Position numbers and translations under genes: made by a program | Part shown: positions 51,901 through 64,000 of the stretch, piece after piece | Layout: every line of letters starts with the position of its first letter | Position numbering within the stretch: position 1 is the first letter of the stretch | NCBI GenBank assembly: GCA_037043235.1 | Contig: JAWRVZ010000086.1 | Span: 2,634,001-2,698,000, forward strand | Source: Rhodeus uyekii | Lineage: Eukaryota; Chordata; Actinopteri; Cypriniformes; Acheilognathidae | Length of the DNA stretch: 64,000 nucleotides | Direction: 5' to 3' | The notes under the pieces: generated by a model | Databases searched by the model: none | The model's input: only the letters and a program-made list of their open reading frames with translations | Told to the model about the DNA's origin: nothing

Positions 51901-54900
51901 TTGCAGTATGACTGATGGATATCATGAGCCACATACAGAATAGCATGAGATCTGTCTGCATTTAATATTTCTGCTATTGTTCTCTAAACATGCTGCATGG
52001 ATCTAATCAGAGATAGATGAACTTTATGTCTGCATGCAGTTAAATTACACCCAAGTCTGAGAACAGCCCTCGCCAGACAAGATTTACACATCTCTCGGAT
52101 TCATTTCCCACTTATTCTATGATGGACACATTTGAGTCAGCATTTACGATCATCTTAATCAGCTTAGTGTTCCTATAATGATATTTGACATGAAGCTATC
52201 TGAATAGTTTATGGAGGATCTGGGGGGAAAAAACCACAGGCAGACAGTAGAGACAAGCATCCATGTTCATATGTCAAATTCAGGCGCCCGTTCTAGATTA
52301 ATGGAGCCGATTAAAGAACCTGTTTGAGGACTGCATAGGGGGTGAGGATTATTACTCATTGTGTAGTTTTTGCTTAGATCCCCCCCGCCGCCAACTTTTT
52401 TCATCCTCACTCAGTTAAATGTGTTGGGATAAAAAGAAGAAAGCTCAAACAATGTTTTTAATTTAATGTGTTTCAATATATGAGCCCCTATATTTTGTTT
52501 TTAAATTCAGTTTTCTTGGAAAGAGACTATTTTCTGTGTGTGTGCTAGACTTCAGTTCATAAACACACTTAAAGTTTAGTAATAATAATAACTGGAGACG
52601 GCTGACACAGACAGCCTCGCACATTCAAGTTTAAAATGGCAGCACCCGCTCTTACTGTAAAAACTAAGCTGGAAAGATCATACAAATTTAATAATTTCTG
52701 TAGGTCTATTTTTTGCATCTGTTTTTTTAAGCTTGAATCAAATGTCCTATGTTGGAATAGAATTGTCTAGATGATGTTGTCACAAAAAAACTAGGATCCT
52801 AGAAATGCGGTCCTGAAATGGTATTGCGGTAATATAGTATTGTTTTATTCATTTGTCATTTGCTTATGAATCAGACTACACTGGTTGTGCTGTTGTTGAC
52901 TTACTAAAAAGAACCAGTCCATCAGAATCATTTGCTTGTCAATCGGACAACACTAATCAAGTTATACGTTTATTTTTGTATTCAGCCCGCAGGGAAAACT
53001 AGATAGAAAGATGTTTCTTGCCATTATTTAATTTTTTGTGATTTAGTTTGCTGCAGTGCTGTAGATCAGCCATATTAGATGGCACACAGAAAGCATAAAA
53101 CGCTACATTTGAAACACAAAAATACACTAATATCTGATATTTCTGGACAGCAAATGTGTTTAACAGGATTTTCTTTTCTAATTGTCTGCATAATTGTCCT
53201 CAGGTGTACGTATGTGCGCTTACATTTAGGACTGTTGCGTTGGCAGTTTTTCTCAGTCCAGCTGATGGTGTGCAGATCTCCACTGTACAGCATAGTGCTT
53301 TCCCCATTATAGCTGCGCGTACGGCTGGACGGGACAAGCTGAAACAGGTTTTCTTGAGGCATAAAGCTTCGAGGAAAAGTCCTCCGACCTGTACACACAC
53401 ACATTTTATAAACGCACATAATACAAAATACAATTATACCTTTTCTAGTAATTTGAGATACTGAATTTATAAAAGCATTTTCTATCTATATACACACATA
53501 CATCAACACAATTAAATTAATAATTGATATTTCCAGGTTTCCTACCACCGGATCAATATTTAATCGAGTTTCCAAGTTTCAAATTCCAACTTGTATGGTG
53601 CCAGCAACAAGGTCAGAGGTTCGACTCCCAGCCAGGGAACACACATGATACATTATTATCTTGAAAACACTATAATGTGCTTTGGTAAGAGCGTCTGCCA
53701 AATGCATAAATAACATTCCCCCAAAATGAAGTAAATCTTTGCAGAATTCATATTCCTGTTCTGAATAATCTCTTCATGCTTTAAGGCACATTCAATCAAC
53801 ACGTCATGCCCAAACATGTATCTTTATATTCCTTCTCTTCCTCCCTGATTTTCTATCTCACGCTCTTCTTTTCCTTTGTCTCTCACTTTCTCCATCAACC
53901 TTTCCACAATGCAGGAAACTCCTCTCTGTACAGTGTTTTGCAAGAGTCAGTGTGCCTCATCAGGGGAAACACAAATAAAACACACACACACAGTCTGTAA
54001 TACGCTCAATTCATGCTGTCCAAGTTCACGACCATGTGCACAGCTTTATCTCTTCTAGATCCTGCTTTCAGCACTGCATGCAAAGTAAAGAATATGCTGA
54101 AAAGATCAGCACCTGTATAACAGCATCAAATCAGCATAAACTAGCCTCCTAGCCTCTTCAGCAGGGATGAAAAGGGGTGTGTTGTGTTTTGGTATTGGCA
54201 GTCTAACAATTTATGGATCTGGGCTGAAAACACATGCCTGATTCCAATTAGGAGAATCACCAAGAGCACAATCCTGCTCTGTGCCATTGTGCAATGTCCT
54301 CCACACTAGCACGATCCAGAGGGACGGTCCATGCAATTAGTGAATTGTGACTTGCTTTGGATAAGCACGCCTTCACTAAATGTTAACCAAAGAATTAATT
54401 TACTAATTAGGCGCTCTGAGAATTGAGAGGCTCTAAATACCAGACTGAAGTTCTTTCTCTTAACACCAGTTTTCATGCAGACTTTGTGAAAACAAAATGG
54501 TGCCATTATGAAAGAGAAACAAAACATGAAAGCCCAATTATTAAAAACAAATTCAGCAGGCCAGGGCAGACATGACTGACTTTCATAACACTTTATGAAC
54601 AGTTGTTTGAGAACAATATACTAAATTATAATAAACAATAACTATAACAAACTAAATCAATTATCATTAATAATAACAACAATAAAACATTATATTCAAG
54701 GCTTTTAAAAGATAATAGATAAAACAATAACTAACAGTGAAATAATTATATTATAAAACTCTTTTCAGTATCATATACCTTGGTTATTTATTCAAAGATT
54801 TACATTTCACCACTCAGTTAAAACTCAAATATTTTGAATAAAAAACAATTAATAATAGTTAATGACAAACAGCGTCACTTTTTGCCCTTTTATTATAAAC

Positions 54901-55180
54901 AGAACAGCTACACACACATTGTTCTTGTAAAGGGCAGCTTACCGTCGCCGTAGTCTTTACTGCGACTGGACACATGGAATTGCCGTGGAAAGGTCCCGTG
55001 TTTCCCTTGACGTCCTGCAGGTGGAGCAGTTAGATACAGGCCGGTTACTAGCATGCATTTTCTCCTCATTCACAGAAAACAGCTCATTTTGATAAGGAAA
55101 TTAATTAGACTATTTGATATATAAATAAGCGTGAGGTCATTGAATCAAGCAAATCAGATATCCGATATTGAGGTGTACTT

Positions 55181-55222
<42 letters not shown>

Positions 55223-58200
55223 ATGTAATTAACAATTAATATAAGTAAATATTAATGTATACTATTATTAAATGTAATAACATCCAAAAAGGAGTTTTTT
55301 TTACAGTTGTAAATATAATCTAGATGAAAATATATATATAATTTTTCTTTCTTTATAGAATATAAGAACTAGTAAAATAATGCAAAATTATTTTGGGTCA
55401 TAAAAATAATGCAACACAAATGGAATTACAAATAATAATAAATTCTCGCTTTTAAATAGTAAAGACGATGGTCACGAAAATAAGCGACTGTGTGTAAACA
55501 CAAGCAGGGGCCCCAACTAGATCGCTTGAGCACTGCGTTCTGAAGCCGCATGCAATTGAAAGCAGCTTTGAAAGCAGCTGTTGAGCGAGCGACTGCCTCC
55601 CCATGTGTTGTTTGCAGCCAGTCTCCCAGGGAGACCCAGTGATTTGCTCTGTTTAGAAGCAGAGTGCAGGGAGGAAAAATCTACTCGCAAGACTAAGGGG
55701 AAAAAAACGCTTGCTCTCTATGGAGAAATCCTCAGTGTTGGGGATCTGAATGCATGTATGAGTGTGTTTGGCCTTCAATGGAAAGACACAAACATTGTAT
55801 GTATCATAGAACTCTTTTTATCCTCCAACACACTGGGATATGGTCTGCAGCACGTAAAAGGGAAAGTTTCCATGAAAAGTGTTTTTGTGCATGTGTGTGA
55901 CTGGCCTCTCTCTGTTGGGGAAGATTACAATCTCATTATCAGGCAGGCCTGCTCTATTTGATCACTGCTCAAGAGGAAAAACAACAGAGGGAAACCAGGC
56001 ATGAGCATGAGAGCTGGAGAGAGTGAGAGTGACAGAGCAACGGAGAGACAGAGAATACTAACCAGGGAAGGACATGAGAGAAAATCTCCTTGTTTAACCA
56101 CTCCAGTAACTTTCAATTTCTCAGCACAGCAGAAGAAAAGGAATGAAAGGGGGAAAGAGTGAAAATCTCATTCTCTCCCTGTCGAAACAGGTCTATGACT
56201 CTGTTCCAAAATCCTAGTAAGCTGCTCACATATGCAGACTTGACTGGCATCACGCAGCAACATTTTTTATTTCTTAATCAATATTATGTTTTAATTTCTA
56301 GTGTAACTATTTAAATATCTTTAAGCCAAGATAGACTAAATTTAAAACAAATATATATATATATTACTGGTTTTACTGTATTTTGGATCATATTAATGCA
56401 GCAGTGCTGAGTTTAAGAGACTTCTATCAAAAACAATTATTTTTATTATTCGAAAAATAATTTACCAGTAGTGTAATATACAAAAACATATAATTATTTA
56501 TTTATTTAGAATATCTCTTGAATTACGTTTGAGTTCTCATAAAATCTTGTTGGATTTATGCTCAACAAACAAAAGCCAATTTGGAAAAAAGCAATAATGA
56601 TGATAACATCAACAACAACAACAACAACAATAATTTAAAATATATTCTCTAAAATTAACCTTAATATTTAAAGACATTTGGATTCCACAAAGTGCAATCC
56701 TTCACAAAGAAGGATCCCAAAATGCACGTGGATGAGCAAAATAAATAAAATAAATAAAAATGTTATAATTATAATTCATATAATACAGTTAATATAGAAT
56801 AAGACTAAAAACATGAATGAATCAAAATGGGCTAAACGTTATAATATTTATAAACTACTACTATAAATGTAATTCAAAACAGAATAATTGTTTTCAATCT
56901 AAATAAAATAGAATAAATGTTATGATTATAATTCATTTAATTCAGAAACTAATAACTGAAATCAATAGTGTCAAATCTCCCATGTCTTGTTCATGTCATG
57001 TTCCTATCTATGCAGAATGTAAAACCACTCATTTATTAGGCTTCATTTAGGTTAGGAAGCTCCCTTAGAAGGCAGCACAAATCAAAGCAGCTCACTAGGT
57101 TTGGGAACACAGCTGCATTCAAGAGGAATGCAAATGTACAGTCTTGTTTTGATGCCCATTGTGACCACAGTCAACAGCTCAAAGGAAACACCTTTGCTCC
57201 TGTCATAGAGAGCCAGCTCTATAATGGAGCAAAGACCATTAAAACAAGCCCACAGCACTAACAGAAATCAATATTCACTTGCTCATGTCAACCTCACCTT
57301 TGTATTCATAGTTGAGGTTCAGGTAATTGTTGTCCCGGTTGCTCTGGGAGAATGGCGGGCTGTGGAAAGACAAGCAGAGGAGGAAAGATGATGGGTTATT
57401 TTTGCTTGTTTCTCCCCTGTGTGCAGTGGTGAGGTTGGGCTACACCGTCTGCCTGGCCTACATTCCTGCACCGCACAATCCCCAATGTGCCAATGTGACC
57501 GCCTGCCACCTGTCGTAACTTACGTTGAGGATGGAGACTTGAGATTTTATCTACCCGATACCTGACCCGAGATACTAACGTCTGACCATTCAACAAGGTT
57601 TTGTAGACATTTGAATAGCACAGTGAAAGCGTTAGGTGTCAGTCAAATTTGTACAATGGGGTGACCTAAAACAGTATTTGGACATGTAGGCCACCGTCTA
57701 TGTAGCATCTGCTAAACCTTTTCACTTTATTAGCCATTTTGCTAATAATAGCCATTTTGCATAAATATCTCCAGAACATATATGATGTCATGCTCGTTGG
57801 TTTTGGTTTTCGGGTCAGTTAGACGTAATTATTTTTTAAAGAAATAATCATCCTTGTGATCAAAAATATTTCTGTTTCAAATAAATGCTGTTCTTTCTAT
57901 TAATTCACAAAAATATTAAGCAACATGACTGTTTTCATTGATGATAACAATAAAAAGAGCGTTCTTGAAAACCAAATCAGCATATTAGAATAATTTCTGA
58001 AGGATCACGTGACAATGAAGACTAAATTTCATTTTAAATATATGTATTTTTCATAATGTTATTTAGTTAGATATTTTGTCAATTAGTAAGAGCAGAAAAG
58101 GGAAAGAAATATTTCCATGAAAAGTATATTTTTGTGTTCTCAAGCTCTTGGTAATGTTTGTTATACAGAAAACAGATGGATAATGGCATTAATCATATTT

Positions 58201-60992
58201 TCCAGGCAAACAAATGACTACATTCAATAACTTGCTCAGCTGTGAGTAGTTAGACAGCAACATTCAGGTTTTTTTCTCCCCAGTTTTAAATCAATGTAAG
58301 CTGCTGGCATTGATTCGCAAAACAAAGCATGTTATGTGTTGTTGCAAGATTTCTTCTTTAAAATTCCACTGCTCTTGGGTTGCCGCTGCTGATCAAAACA
58401 TCAAATCTAGATAACATAAATCAGCGATCACAACCCATTTTATTTGAATAATATGTGACGCATTTCTCAGTGAAACAGTATAATTAACGAAAAAGTAAAG
58501 TAGCGTGGGATTTGATTTTACCTTTTTTGAGAGGTTGGGTTAAATAAGTCGTTTCAGAGACAGAGCAACTATGTAAATATTGCAGGAAAACGTTCTTAGG
58601 GAAAAAGTTAAATAGGCATACTTTTTTCTCTCAGATTTACACCACAGGAATAAAAGACTATTGCAACTTTCATTTCATGCTGACTCTAAGATGCAAACAG
58701 ACCCGTTTCTGCTCACCCAGAGGAGTCAAGAAGGTGTTTAATAATAATAATAATAATACAAATAAAAACTCCTTTTGAACTCATACAGCCAACAGCAATT
58801 AAAAAAAATGTACAGATAGACATAAAGCAATTGTTATTGCCCCGACCCTGTTATCCGTGTTCGGCAGTGACGTCAGTACTGAGTGGGGGGATCAGCAAGA
58901 CCCCGGATAACGGGTACACACACACACCCGCAGTGAGGGGAAAAATTTCCATGCACTTGTTTCCTGCCATTGTTCTGAGGGCTAAAAGCCAGATAAGGCT
59001 CGTGCAGGTAGCATGGTTTTCCTTTCTCTTTCTCACTTTCCTGTCTTTCATCCTTACTCCTTCTGTCCCCTGTGTTTTTTTTTCACGCTGGATTATTGAC
59101 TGACTTTTTTTATAACAATAGTGCACAGGCAACAGAAAGCAGAATAGATTGGTCAGATCAACCCACTCTCTCTATCTTTCTCTATTTCATTCTCATTCGT
59201 TCTCCTTCTCTGAACAGAGCAGAGGCGGCGAGTGATAGCACTGGAATCCAGGCGTCCAGATAAGGGAGCTGTCGCCATGGTGACATCAAGAGCTTCCTGG
59301 TTGGCCTTTGTGATGACCTGATTCCATTTCCTCTCTGGACATTCGGCACATTTATCAAATATCTTGTCTACCGTTAATTATTATAATACACTCTTTGAGG
59401 TGAAGTGTGTAATTATCTCATTTTATTCGCAGAGACAACAAGTAAGGCATTTTTAGTTCGATTTCAACTAACGACAAGTAATGACAATACTAAACTACAC
59501 ATTTCAGTCACATGACAGTGTTTTTAAAACAGTGCTTAATGAGGCTAAATAGAATTTTTATTTAATATTAGAAAGATTTTTTTATTTATTAAATAGTACC
59601 AAAAGTATTTTTTATTAGATAACACTAGTAGTTAAAAATTAAATCCGCTATTGGTAACACTTAATAGTTACCAATAGATAGTCCACTTTTATACATTCTT
59701 CTAACTATAAATTAAGTTGCATATCATCAAAATTTCATTAGAGTATTAGTCGACTGTTTGCTTAACATCTGATAGCACTTGATGTTCCCCTAACAGACAT
59801 TCTAAGTTACTTTGCAAGTTCGTCAATACATGATACTAACCTGAACTCTTTAATAATACTCTAATAAGAGTTGGTTAACATGTATTTGCAAATTAAATCT
59901 AGGGTAGGTCATTTGTCCGAATGCAATGATACGCATTATTTTCTGATGAGTTTAATTCCTAATAGCTATGCTCTGCCTAAAGAACAAACTAGCTAGTAGT
60001 TACTAAATCTCAATGTCCAGTGGCTCACCTGTCCAGTGCTTGGTCCAGTGACTGGCAGCTGCTGGAAAGCGACCCGTTAGCACTCCCGAACGGCTCCATA
60101 ATCTACAGATAAAAAAATAAATGACATCACATCACTTCATTGCATTACATTTTTCATTACCATATGTGCGTCTGAACCTTAGCCCTCTACAAGACTGACG
60201 TAAGATTTTCCATTAGCCAATGCTCATAATATGTCCGTGCTTCCTTTTCCCCAGACTGTTACAAAGCGCACAGTTACATCTTGTACACTTGATACAAGTC
60301 AAAGTACAGGGCGAAAGAACATAAGAGACCATAAAAACTCAGTATTGTTTCTTTTCAGTTTGTTAACCCATTCTTAATCAGAAACAATCATGGTCATTCA
60401 AAACAAGCAAGTCATTTGAGATTCATCATATTCCTGGTTAATCTTGTTCCAGATACTTTAATTAAGGTATTGAAAATGTCACACAGTACATCTGTACACT
60501 CTGGGTTGCCCTTGCTTATTCGCTTATGTATGAGGTTTATAATCGTCTCTCTGTTACTAAACAAATTGCCAAAATCCTCTAGTATTGCCTGATTTCTCAT
60601 ATATTGGTTATCGAAGGATTCAACACCATCAGTTAGTGTCGGAAACTGGGCTCAAAATCGTCCAATCATCTTGTAGTGTTGTGGGTGTCTTTAGATTTGC
60701 TGTGTTTCATTTTTATGACTCTCAATATCAGTTTTGGTGCGAACACTACCCATAACCCAGACTTAAAATCTGAATCATTGCTAAAAAGTGTTCAAAGTGG
60801 CTGTTTAAGAAAAGTTCTTATGTAACCTTAATCTGCAGCTCCACACCATAAATCTTACATTGGAGTCGAGCATTTCTGGGATGAACTCTCCTTCACTGTG
60901 GATGCTGGTGTAGGACCCCTGCCGAGCGATCTGCTGCTGCTCTTCTGGTACGCTGCCCGGAGGGGGTGAGGTTCGGCCCGTGTTCAGAGATC
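42926..60992 (-). CDS. map3k2-like: MAP3K2/3-family (MEKK2/3) kinase, 3' ten exons (5' part beyond right edge)
   Basis: MAP kinase kinase kinase of the MEKK2/MEKK3 group, upstream of MKK5-ERK5, JNK and NF-kB; cytoplasmic. Exons in transcript order: 60859-60992, 60029-60102, 57298-57359, 54943-55014, 53224-53388, 51378-51526, 51164-51295, 46921-47050, 43977-44154, 42926-43154; about 440 codons with matching phases at all nine joins. The first five encode the Ser-rich linker ([24 protein letters not shown]). The kinase domain follows: glycine loop [17 protein letters not shown], catalytic lysine [41 protein letters not shown], activation loop [46 protein letters not shown], ending [12 protein letters not shown] (TGA at 42926-42928). 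The expected PB1 domain and N-terminus were not found up to 64000. Several residues (DSTGN, ADIWSVAC) match human MAP3K2 as I remember it, but the C-terminus diverges from both MAP3K2 and MAP3K3. A teleost-specific third paralogue (the zebrafish name map3k22 comes to mind) is possible. Confidence 0.93.
44537..45068. mobile_element. PIF/Harbinger MITE, copy B (inverse of copy A)
   Basis: AGGGCCAGTCACACAG and CTGTGTGACTGGCCCT ends, with TTA on both sides (44534-44536, 45069-45071). Its right end, read on the minus strand, matches the left end of copy A (CACACAGCCGATCACGCACG), so the two lie in opposite orientation. Confidence 0.85.
45146..45858. mobile_element. Tigger/pogo-type non-autonomous element
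   Basis: Starts CAGTGGAGTTCACTTATCTC and ends GCGTATTCCACTG, with TA on both sides (45144-45145, 45859-45860). Shares its first 80 bases or so with 49195 and with the inverse of 37052. No transposase frame. Confidence 0.82.
47441..47524. repeat. Long hairpin with (AAT)n base
   Basis: AAGTATAAACACACATTTT is followed, after a short GAAGTA loop, by AAAATGTGTGTTTATACTTT. The stem continues into AATAATAAT / ATTATTATT with a one-base bulge, about 30 bp paired. In a MAP3K intron. Confidence 0.7.
49195..50176 (+). mobile_element. Tigger element retaining a CENP-B-type HTH
   Basis: Starts CAGTGGAGTTCACTTATCTC and ends CATAATCGAACTCCACTG, with TA on both sides (49193-49194, 50177-50178). The plus strand 49392-49733 encodes [50 protein letters not shown], the second helix-turn-helix (HTH_Tnp_Tc5/CENP-B type) of Tigger transposases. 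The DDE catalytic domain is absent, so it is an internal-deletion copy. Confidence 0.85.
50180..50484 (+). mobile_element. LINE 3' end (C-terminus of ORF2 and tail)
   Basis: 50196-50250 reads [21 protein letters not shown], the usual last residues of a fish L2/CR1-like reverse transcriptase protein. The tail reads TTGTAAGTCGCATTGGATAA, then GCTTCTGCTAAATGAATAAA, the same tail type as the SINEs at 16118 and 53597. 5'-truncated. Confidence 0.65.
50490..50760. repeat. Dispersed repeat with GATTCACTAAAAGGAACC units
   Basis: Three or so irregular units (TTGATTCACTAAAAGGAAC, GGTTCATAGGAATCATTTG). Similar units lie at 52850-52960 and 9980-10235. Confidence 0.45.
52850..52960. repeat. Dispersed repeat with AAAAAGAACCAGTCC unit
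   Basis: TTTGCTTATGAATCAGACTA and AAGAACCAGTCCATCAGAAT, the same family as 50490-50760. One degenerate unit pair. Confidence 0.4.
53597..53711 (+). repeat. SINE fragment
   Basis: GTCAGAGGTTCGACTCCC is a tRNA-like B box; TTTGGTAAGAGCGTCTGCCA and AATGCATAAATAA form the LINE-type tail. Same family as 16118-16285, opposite orientation. In the MAP3K intron between exons 53224-53388 and 54943-55014. Confidence 0.65.
55183..55220. repeat. (AC)n microsatellite
   Basis: 19 AC units in the MAP3K intron between exons 54943-55014 and 57298-57359. Confidence 0.9.
57850..58035. repeat. MITE-like repeat fragment
   Basis: TGTTTCAAATAAATGCTGTT, ATTTCTGAAGGATCACGTGA and GTGACAATGAAGACT match the family at 4095-4480. 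Confidence 0.55.
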
Positions 60993-61342
60993 CTGCGGGC
61001 AGATGGAGGGATGTTAGCATGACACATCATGCAGTCTGATACCAAATACTTCCACTGCAACTAATAACAGGGTACAGGATCGTCGCACAGATTGAAGTGA
61101 ATAATGACTGAGATTTAAGCGTGGTGTGTGTGACAGGTACATGTGAGCAGAATGTGAGACAGCGCTAATGGAGGATGAATAAAGAGAGAGGAGTTTAATG
61201 AAAATTTTAAATAGCATATGACAGGAAGGGAAGAAAAAAAAAGGTGGGGAAGAAAGTGTCAAAGAATGTGAGTCTGACACCTGTAGAAAGTGGGAAAGTG
61301 TGTAGAGACTGCCGCACAATACTGTATGTGTATGTATGTATA

Positions 61343-61348
<6 letters not shown>

Positions 61349-61391
<43 letters not shown>
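61349..61391. repeat. (AT)n microsatellite
   Basis: About 21 TA units with short TG/CA flanks. The open frames read through it are artefacts. Confidence 0.9.
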
Positions 61392-61399
<8 letters not shown>

Positions 61400-61448
61400 T
61401 ATACACACTATGTTTTTTTATTTTTATATATATATATAAAAATAAAGA

Positions 61449-62822
61449 CAGCATAAATGAGTACACCCCCTGTGAACAAACACAAAAGTATTTTCTTAAT
61501 GATCACTAATACAATTCATGGAAAAGTGGCAACATTGAAAAGTATTAAACATATACTTAATAAAAACAGGGAAATATCATTAATATCCGTTGAAGAAGTA
61601 CGGCAATTGGTTTAAATAAAGGATGGCAGAATTGAGTACACCCTAGATTTAATTCAACAAATGTTTAATATTCTAGTACTTAGTATGTCCTCCATAATTT
61701 TAAACATACTGCCATGTTAATGACAATGCCAATATCAACGCCATTCTTGGCATTGAGTGTACAAGTTCATGACAAATTGTCACATCTATCCTGTTTAATT
61801 CATGGATGATTACCTCCTTAAAAAACCTCATCTCTACAGAATCCCCCACAGGTGCTCATGAGTGTTAAGATCGAGTGAAATATAAGTCCACAGAAGAATT
61901 TTCACAGAGGGAGAATCGGTATCATCACTGTCTGTTTCAAGGTTTTGTATTACCGTACATTGATAAAGCCCAACTCCTCATATAAGAGCTTTACTACCAC
62001 TGAACTTGACTGTGGGAACTTAAAGCACTTCTCACTTTGCTCCTCCTCTAGCAACACAATAACACTTTGGATGTTTTTAGATACGAAATGATTGACTTGG
62101 TCTCATAAGACCAGAGTTTGGATTCCCAGAAGTCTATATTTTGTAAATATTTATTTATTTATTGGATATCATATGTAGCTCCAGTGTGGACAACAACCAT
62201 GCACGTCACTTATGCAGGCTGCATCTCACTCTGAGAAATAAAGTCACACTTTTCATATCTTTTGCTGACTCATCTTTTGAGTCACACGCTTGGTATTTCT
62301 CTTGCTCTTTGTCAAGCAAAAAATCACTCATCACTAAACGAAAGCCTGATTATTTCAGGGACCTTGTCAAGTCTACTATTATTTTATTTCTGTGTTACTC
62401 TTGCTATATTTTCACATATAAAACAATGATTTGTAATCCTCGTGTACCACTGTCATCTTTTGTGCCAAGAAATAAGTCTTCAGACTGTCTCTCTCCCAAG
62501 TGGTTCCACTATTGTCAGCATTAAGTTTAAGAATGATTCAGTGGTCTATATAACACTTTTAATTGTCAAGAAATTACTTCTCTTTAAATGTTTTGGTTCA
62601 ACATACTTACCTGTTGTTCAAAAAAATGCCTTAAACTTACATAAAAATATTTTTATTTATTTAATTTTGTAACTTTCAGGAGGGTCTACTCATTTTTGCT
62701 CACATCATTTTGATAATCTTTTTTTTCCCTGAATAATTATATTTCAAAAGAACCCAAACACCTAAGTAGAGAGTAATTGCTAAATTTGTTAAGCTTCAGA
62801 GAGGGTGTACTCATTTATACTG
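61449..62822 (-). mobile_element. Degenerate Tc1-like element
   Basis: Inverted ends CAGCATAAATGAGTACACCC (left) and GGGTGTACTCATTTATACTG (right). The minus strand near 62090-62125 reads LWSYETKS, a degenerate form of the WSDE(T/S)K block of Tc1 transposases; stops and shifts break the rest. No TA duplication is visible at the chosen ends, so the boundaries may be slightly off. Confidence 0.6.
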
Positions 62823-64000
62823 TGAACTCCACGTAGAATATATACAGATAAATCCCAACTTTTTCCTCCCTCTTTATGGCTTTAACTAAAATAGGCTGCT
62901 TTTGTTACTGTACCTTTAAGACCTCTATACATAAATTAACTGTCTGACTAACCTACATGTCCAGGTTTAACAGAAGCCATTAATAAGGTTGGGACAAGTT
63001 GTTTAATAGTAAATAGGTGATCATAAATACAGTAAATGTGGGTGGTCATGTTAATGTTCTAATTGATTTAATGTCAGAAAAGCATCCAGTTTTTCACGAC
63101 ATGGTCTCTGTAAATGCTATTTTTATTAACCAACTGCTAAAAAGAGATACAAATGTGCTATGTATGTAGGCAGTGCAAAAGTATTTCTCCTTCACCCCAT
63201 TATGATGAAAAATGCTGACTGCTCTGACATACTGAAATCTTTAAAAAAAAATACATCCTTGACATTCAGCCAGCAAAAACCAACAACCTCCCTCATTCAG
63301 TATGTAACTTGGAGAGGGATATTTTCTTTCCCACGTCTCGTTCTCAGGCGTGAAAACAAAGAGATGGTGCCACACATTGAAAACCTGTTAGATGGTGAGA
63401 AAAAGAGTGTCACTGAGCTCTCTATCGCTGAGAAACGTTTCACTCTATACATACTCTATTTGGGGAAAACATCATTTTTGTTTTGTATACCGTTAATGTT
63501 ATGAACTTCTCTCACTGTTTATTGGCTTCTGAATAATGTGTGAACGATCTGAATGTTACCTGATGAATAGGAAAACCATTCCATGCTGCCAGATTTAATA
63601 CACTTATGTATGAAGCAGAAGAAAAACAAGCATGTTTTGTGACATTAGTTTGTATGTTTGTATGCTGGAAGAGACATGACAAATGGATGTATGCTGACAC
63701 AGTAAAAAGCTTTAAGTGATGCCTTTTCAGACACTATAAACTTGTTCCACTAGCCTTTGAAGCGCTCTATGGTCTGAGACTGACAATGAACTGATCCTAA
63801 CTGAGATACCCTTGATTGTCCTTACTCAAATATGACAAATCCTGTCAGTTTCCTACATTCATTTGCATTCTTCAGTTTCCTACATCTTGCATTTCATAGA
63901 CTGCATGTAAACTAAAATACACCGAAGCATAAAGACACATTTTATTTTTAATGAATGCCTAGCATATAGACAACCATTAAAAAAAATGAGGAAATTATTA

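Larger units (their letters stand above)
51527..60858. other. MAP3K introns between linker exons
   Basis: Introns 51527-53223, 53389-54942, 55015-57297, 57360-60028 and 60103-60858. They hold a SINE fragment (53597-53711), an AC microsatellite (55183-55220), a MITE-like repeat (57850-58035), a further GAACC repeat near 52850-52960, and an unassigned minus-strand open frame (60412-60650). The rest is AT-rich sequence with no recognised feature. Confidence 0.55.
60993..64000. other. MAP3K intron running past the right edge
   Basis: Contains an AT microsatellite (61349-61391) and a Tc1-like relic (61449-62822). 62830-64000 shows no further MAP3K exon; a 114-codon plus-strand frame at 63160-63504 resembles nothing I know. 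Confidence 0.55.

Noticed and set aside
61014..61466. 150-codon minus-strand frame
   Set aside because: It runs through the AT microsatellite (YIYIYI...) and adjacent simple sequence.
63160..63504. 114-codon plus-strand frame
   Set aside because: No recognised motif, opposite strand to the gene it lies in, and no supporting splice or repeat context.

Overview
The window looks like part of a teleost nuclear genome, most likely a cyprinid (zebrafish, carp or goldfish relative). It has intron-split vertebrate genes, AT-rich introns full of microsatellites, and many DNA-transposon fragments of types I know from cyprinids (hAT, Tigger/pogo, PIF/Harbinger, Tc1-like and short MITEs). The reconstructed MyD88 and Cry-DASH proteins have the same lengths (284 and 520 aa) as the zebrafish proteins as I remember them. 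I could run no search, so the species call is inference.

All four genes lie head to tail on the minus strand. Read in the direction of transcription they are: (1) a MAP3K2/3-type (MEKK2/3) kinase with ten exons in the window from 60992 to 42926, its 5' half (including the expected PB1 domain) lying beyond the right edge; (2) cry-dash, complete, 14 exons, 38559 to 25092; (3) myd88, complete, 5 exons, 23465 to 20507; (4) oxsr1, only exons 1 and 2 (17595 to 5159), the rest lying beyond the left edge. Exon joins were checked by splice sites, reading phase and protein continuity. MYD88 followed by OXSR1 on the same strand is also the human 3p22 arrangement as I know it.

Layout: 1-5158 oxsr1 intron 2; 5159-17595 oxsr1 exons 2 and 1 around a 12 kb intron with two Tigger-type elements, a hAT element, a PIF/Harbinger MITE and a Ty3-like gag relic; 17596-20506 intergenic; 20507-23465 myd88; 23466-25091 intergenic; 25092-38559 cry-dash, whose introns 1, 5 and 12 hold nested transposons; 38560-42925 intergenic and probable 3' UTR; 42926-60992 MAP3K; 60993-64000 MAP3K intron with a Tc1-like relic.

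Functionally, MyD88 (Toll/IL-1 receptor adaptor) and the MEKK2/3-type kinase belong to innate and stress MAPK/NF-kB signalling, OXSR1 is an osmotic/oxidative stress kinase acting on cation-chloride cotransporters, and Cry-DASH is a light-dependent single-strand DNA photolyase. They are four separate genes, not an operon. The least ordinary features are in the repeats: an integrase-type transposon with a perfect 6-bp target duplication nested inside a Tigger element, a THAP-domain element with long inverted ends, a 170-bp tandem duplication with a fold-back junction, and a 42-base poly-G run. Candidate light-response sites lie just upstream of cry-dash. I recognised no tRNA, rRNA, CRISPR or bacterial-type system.
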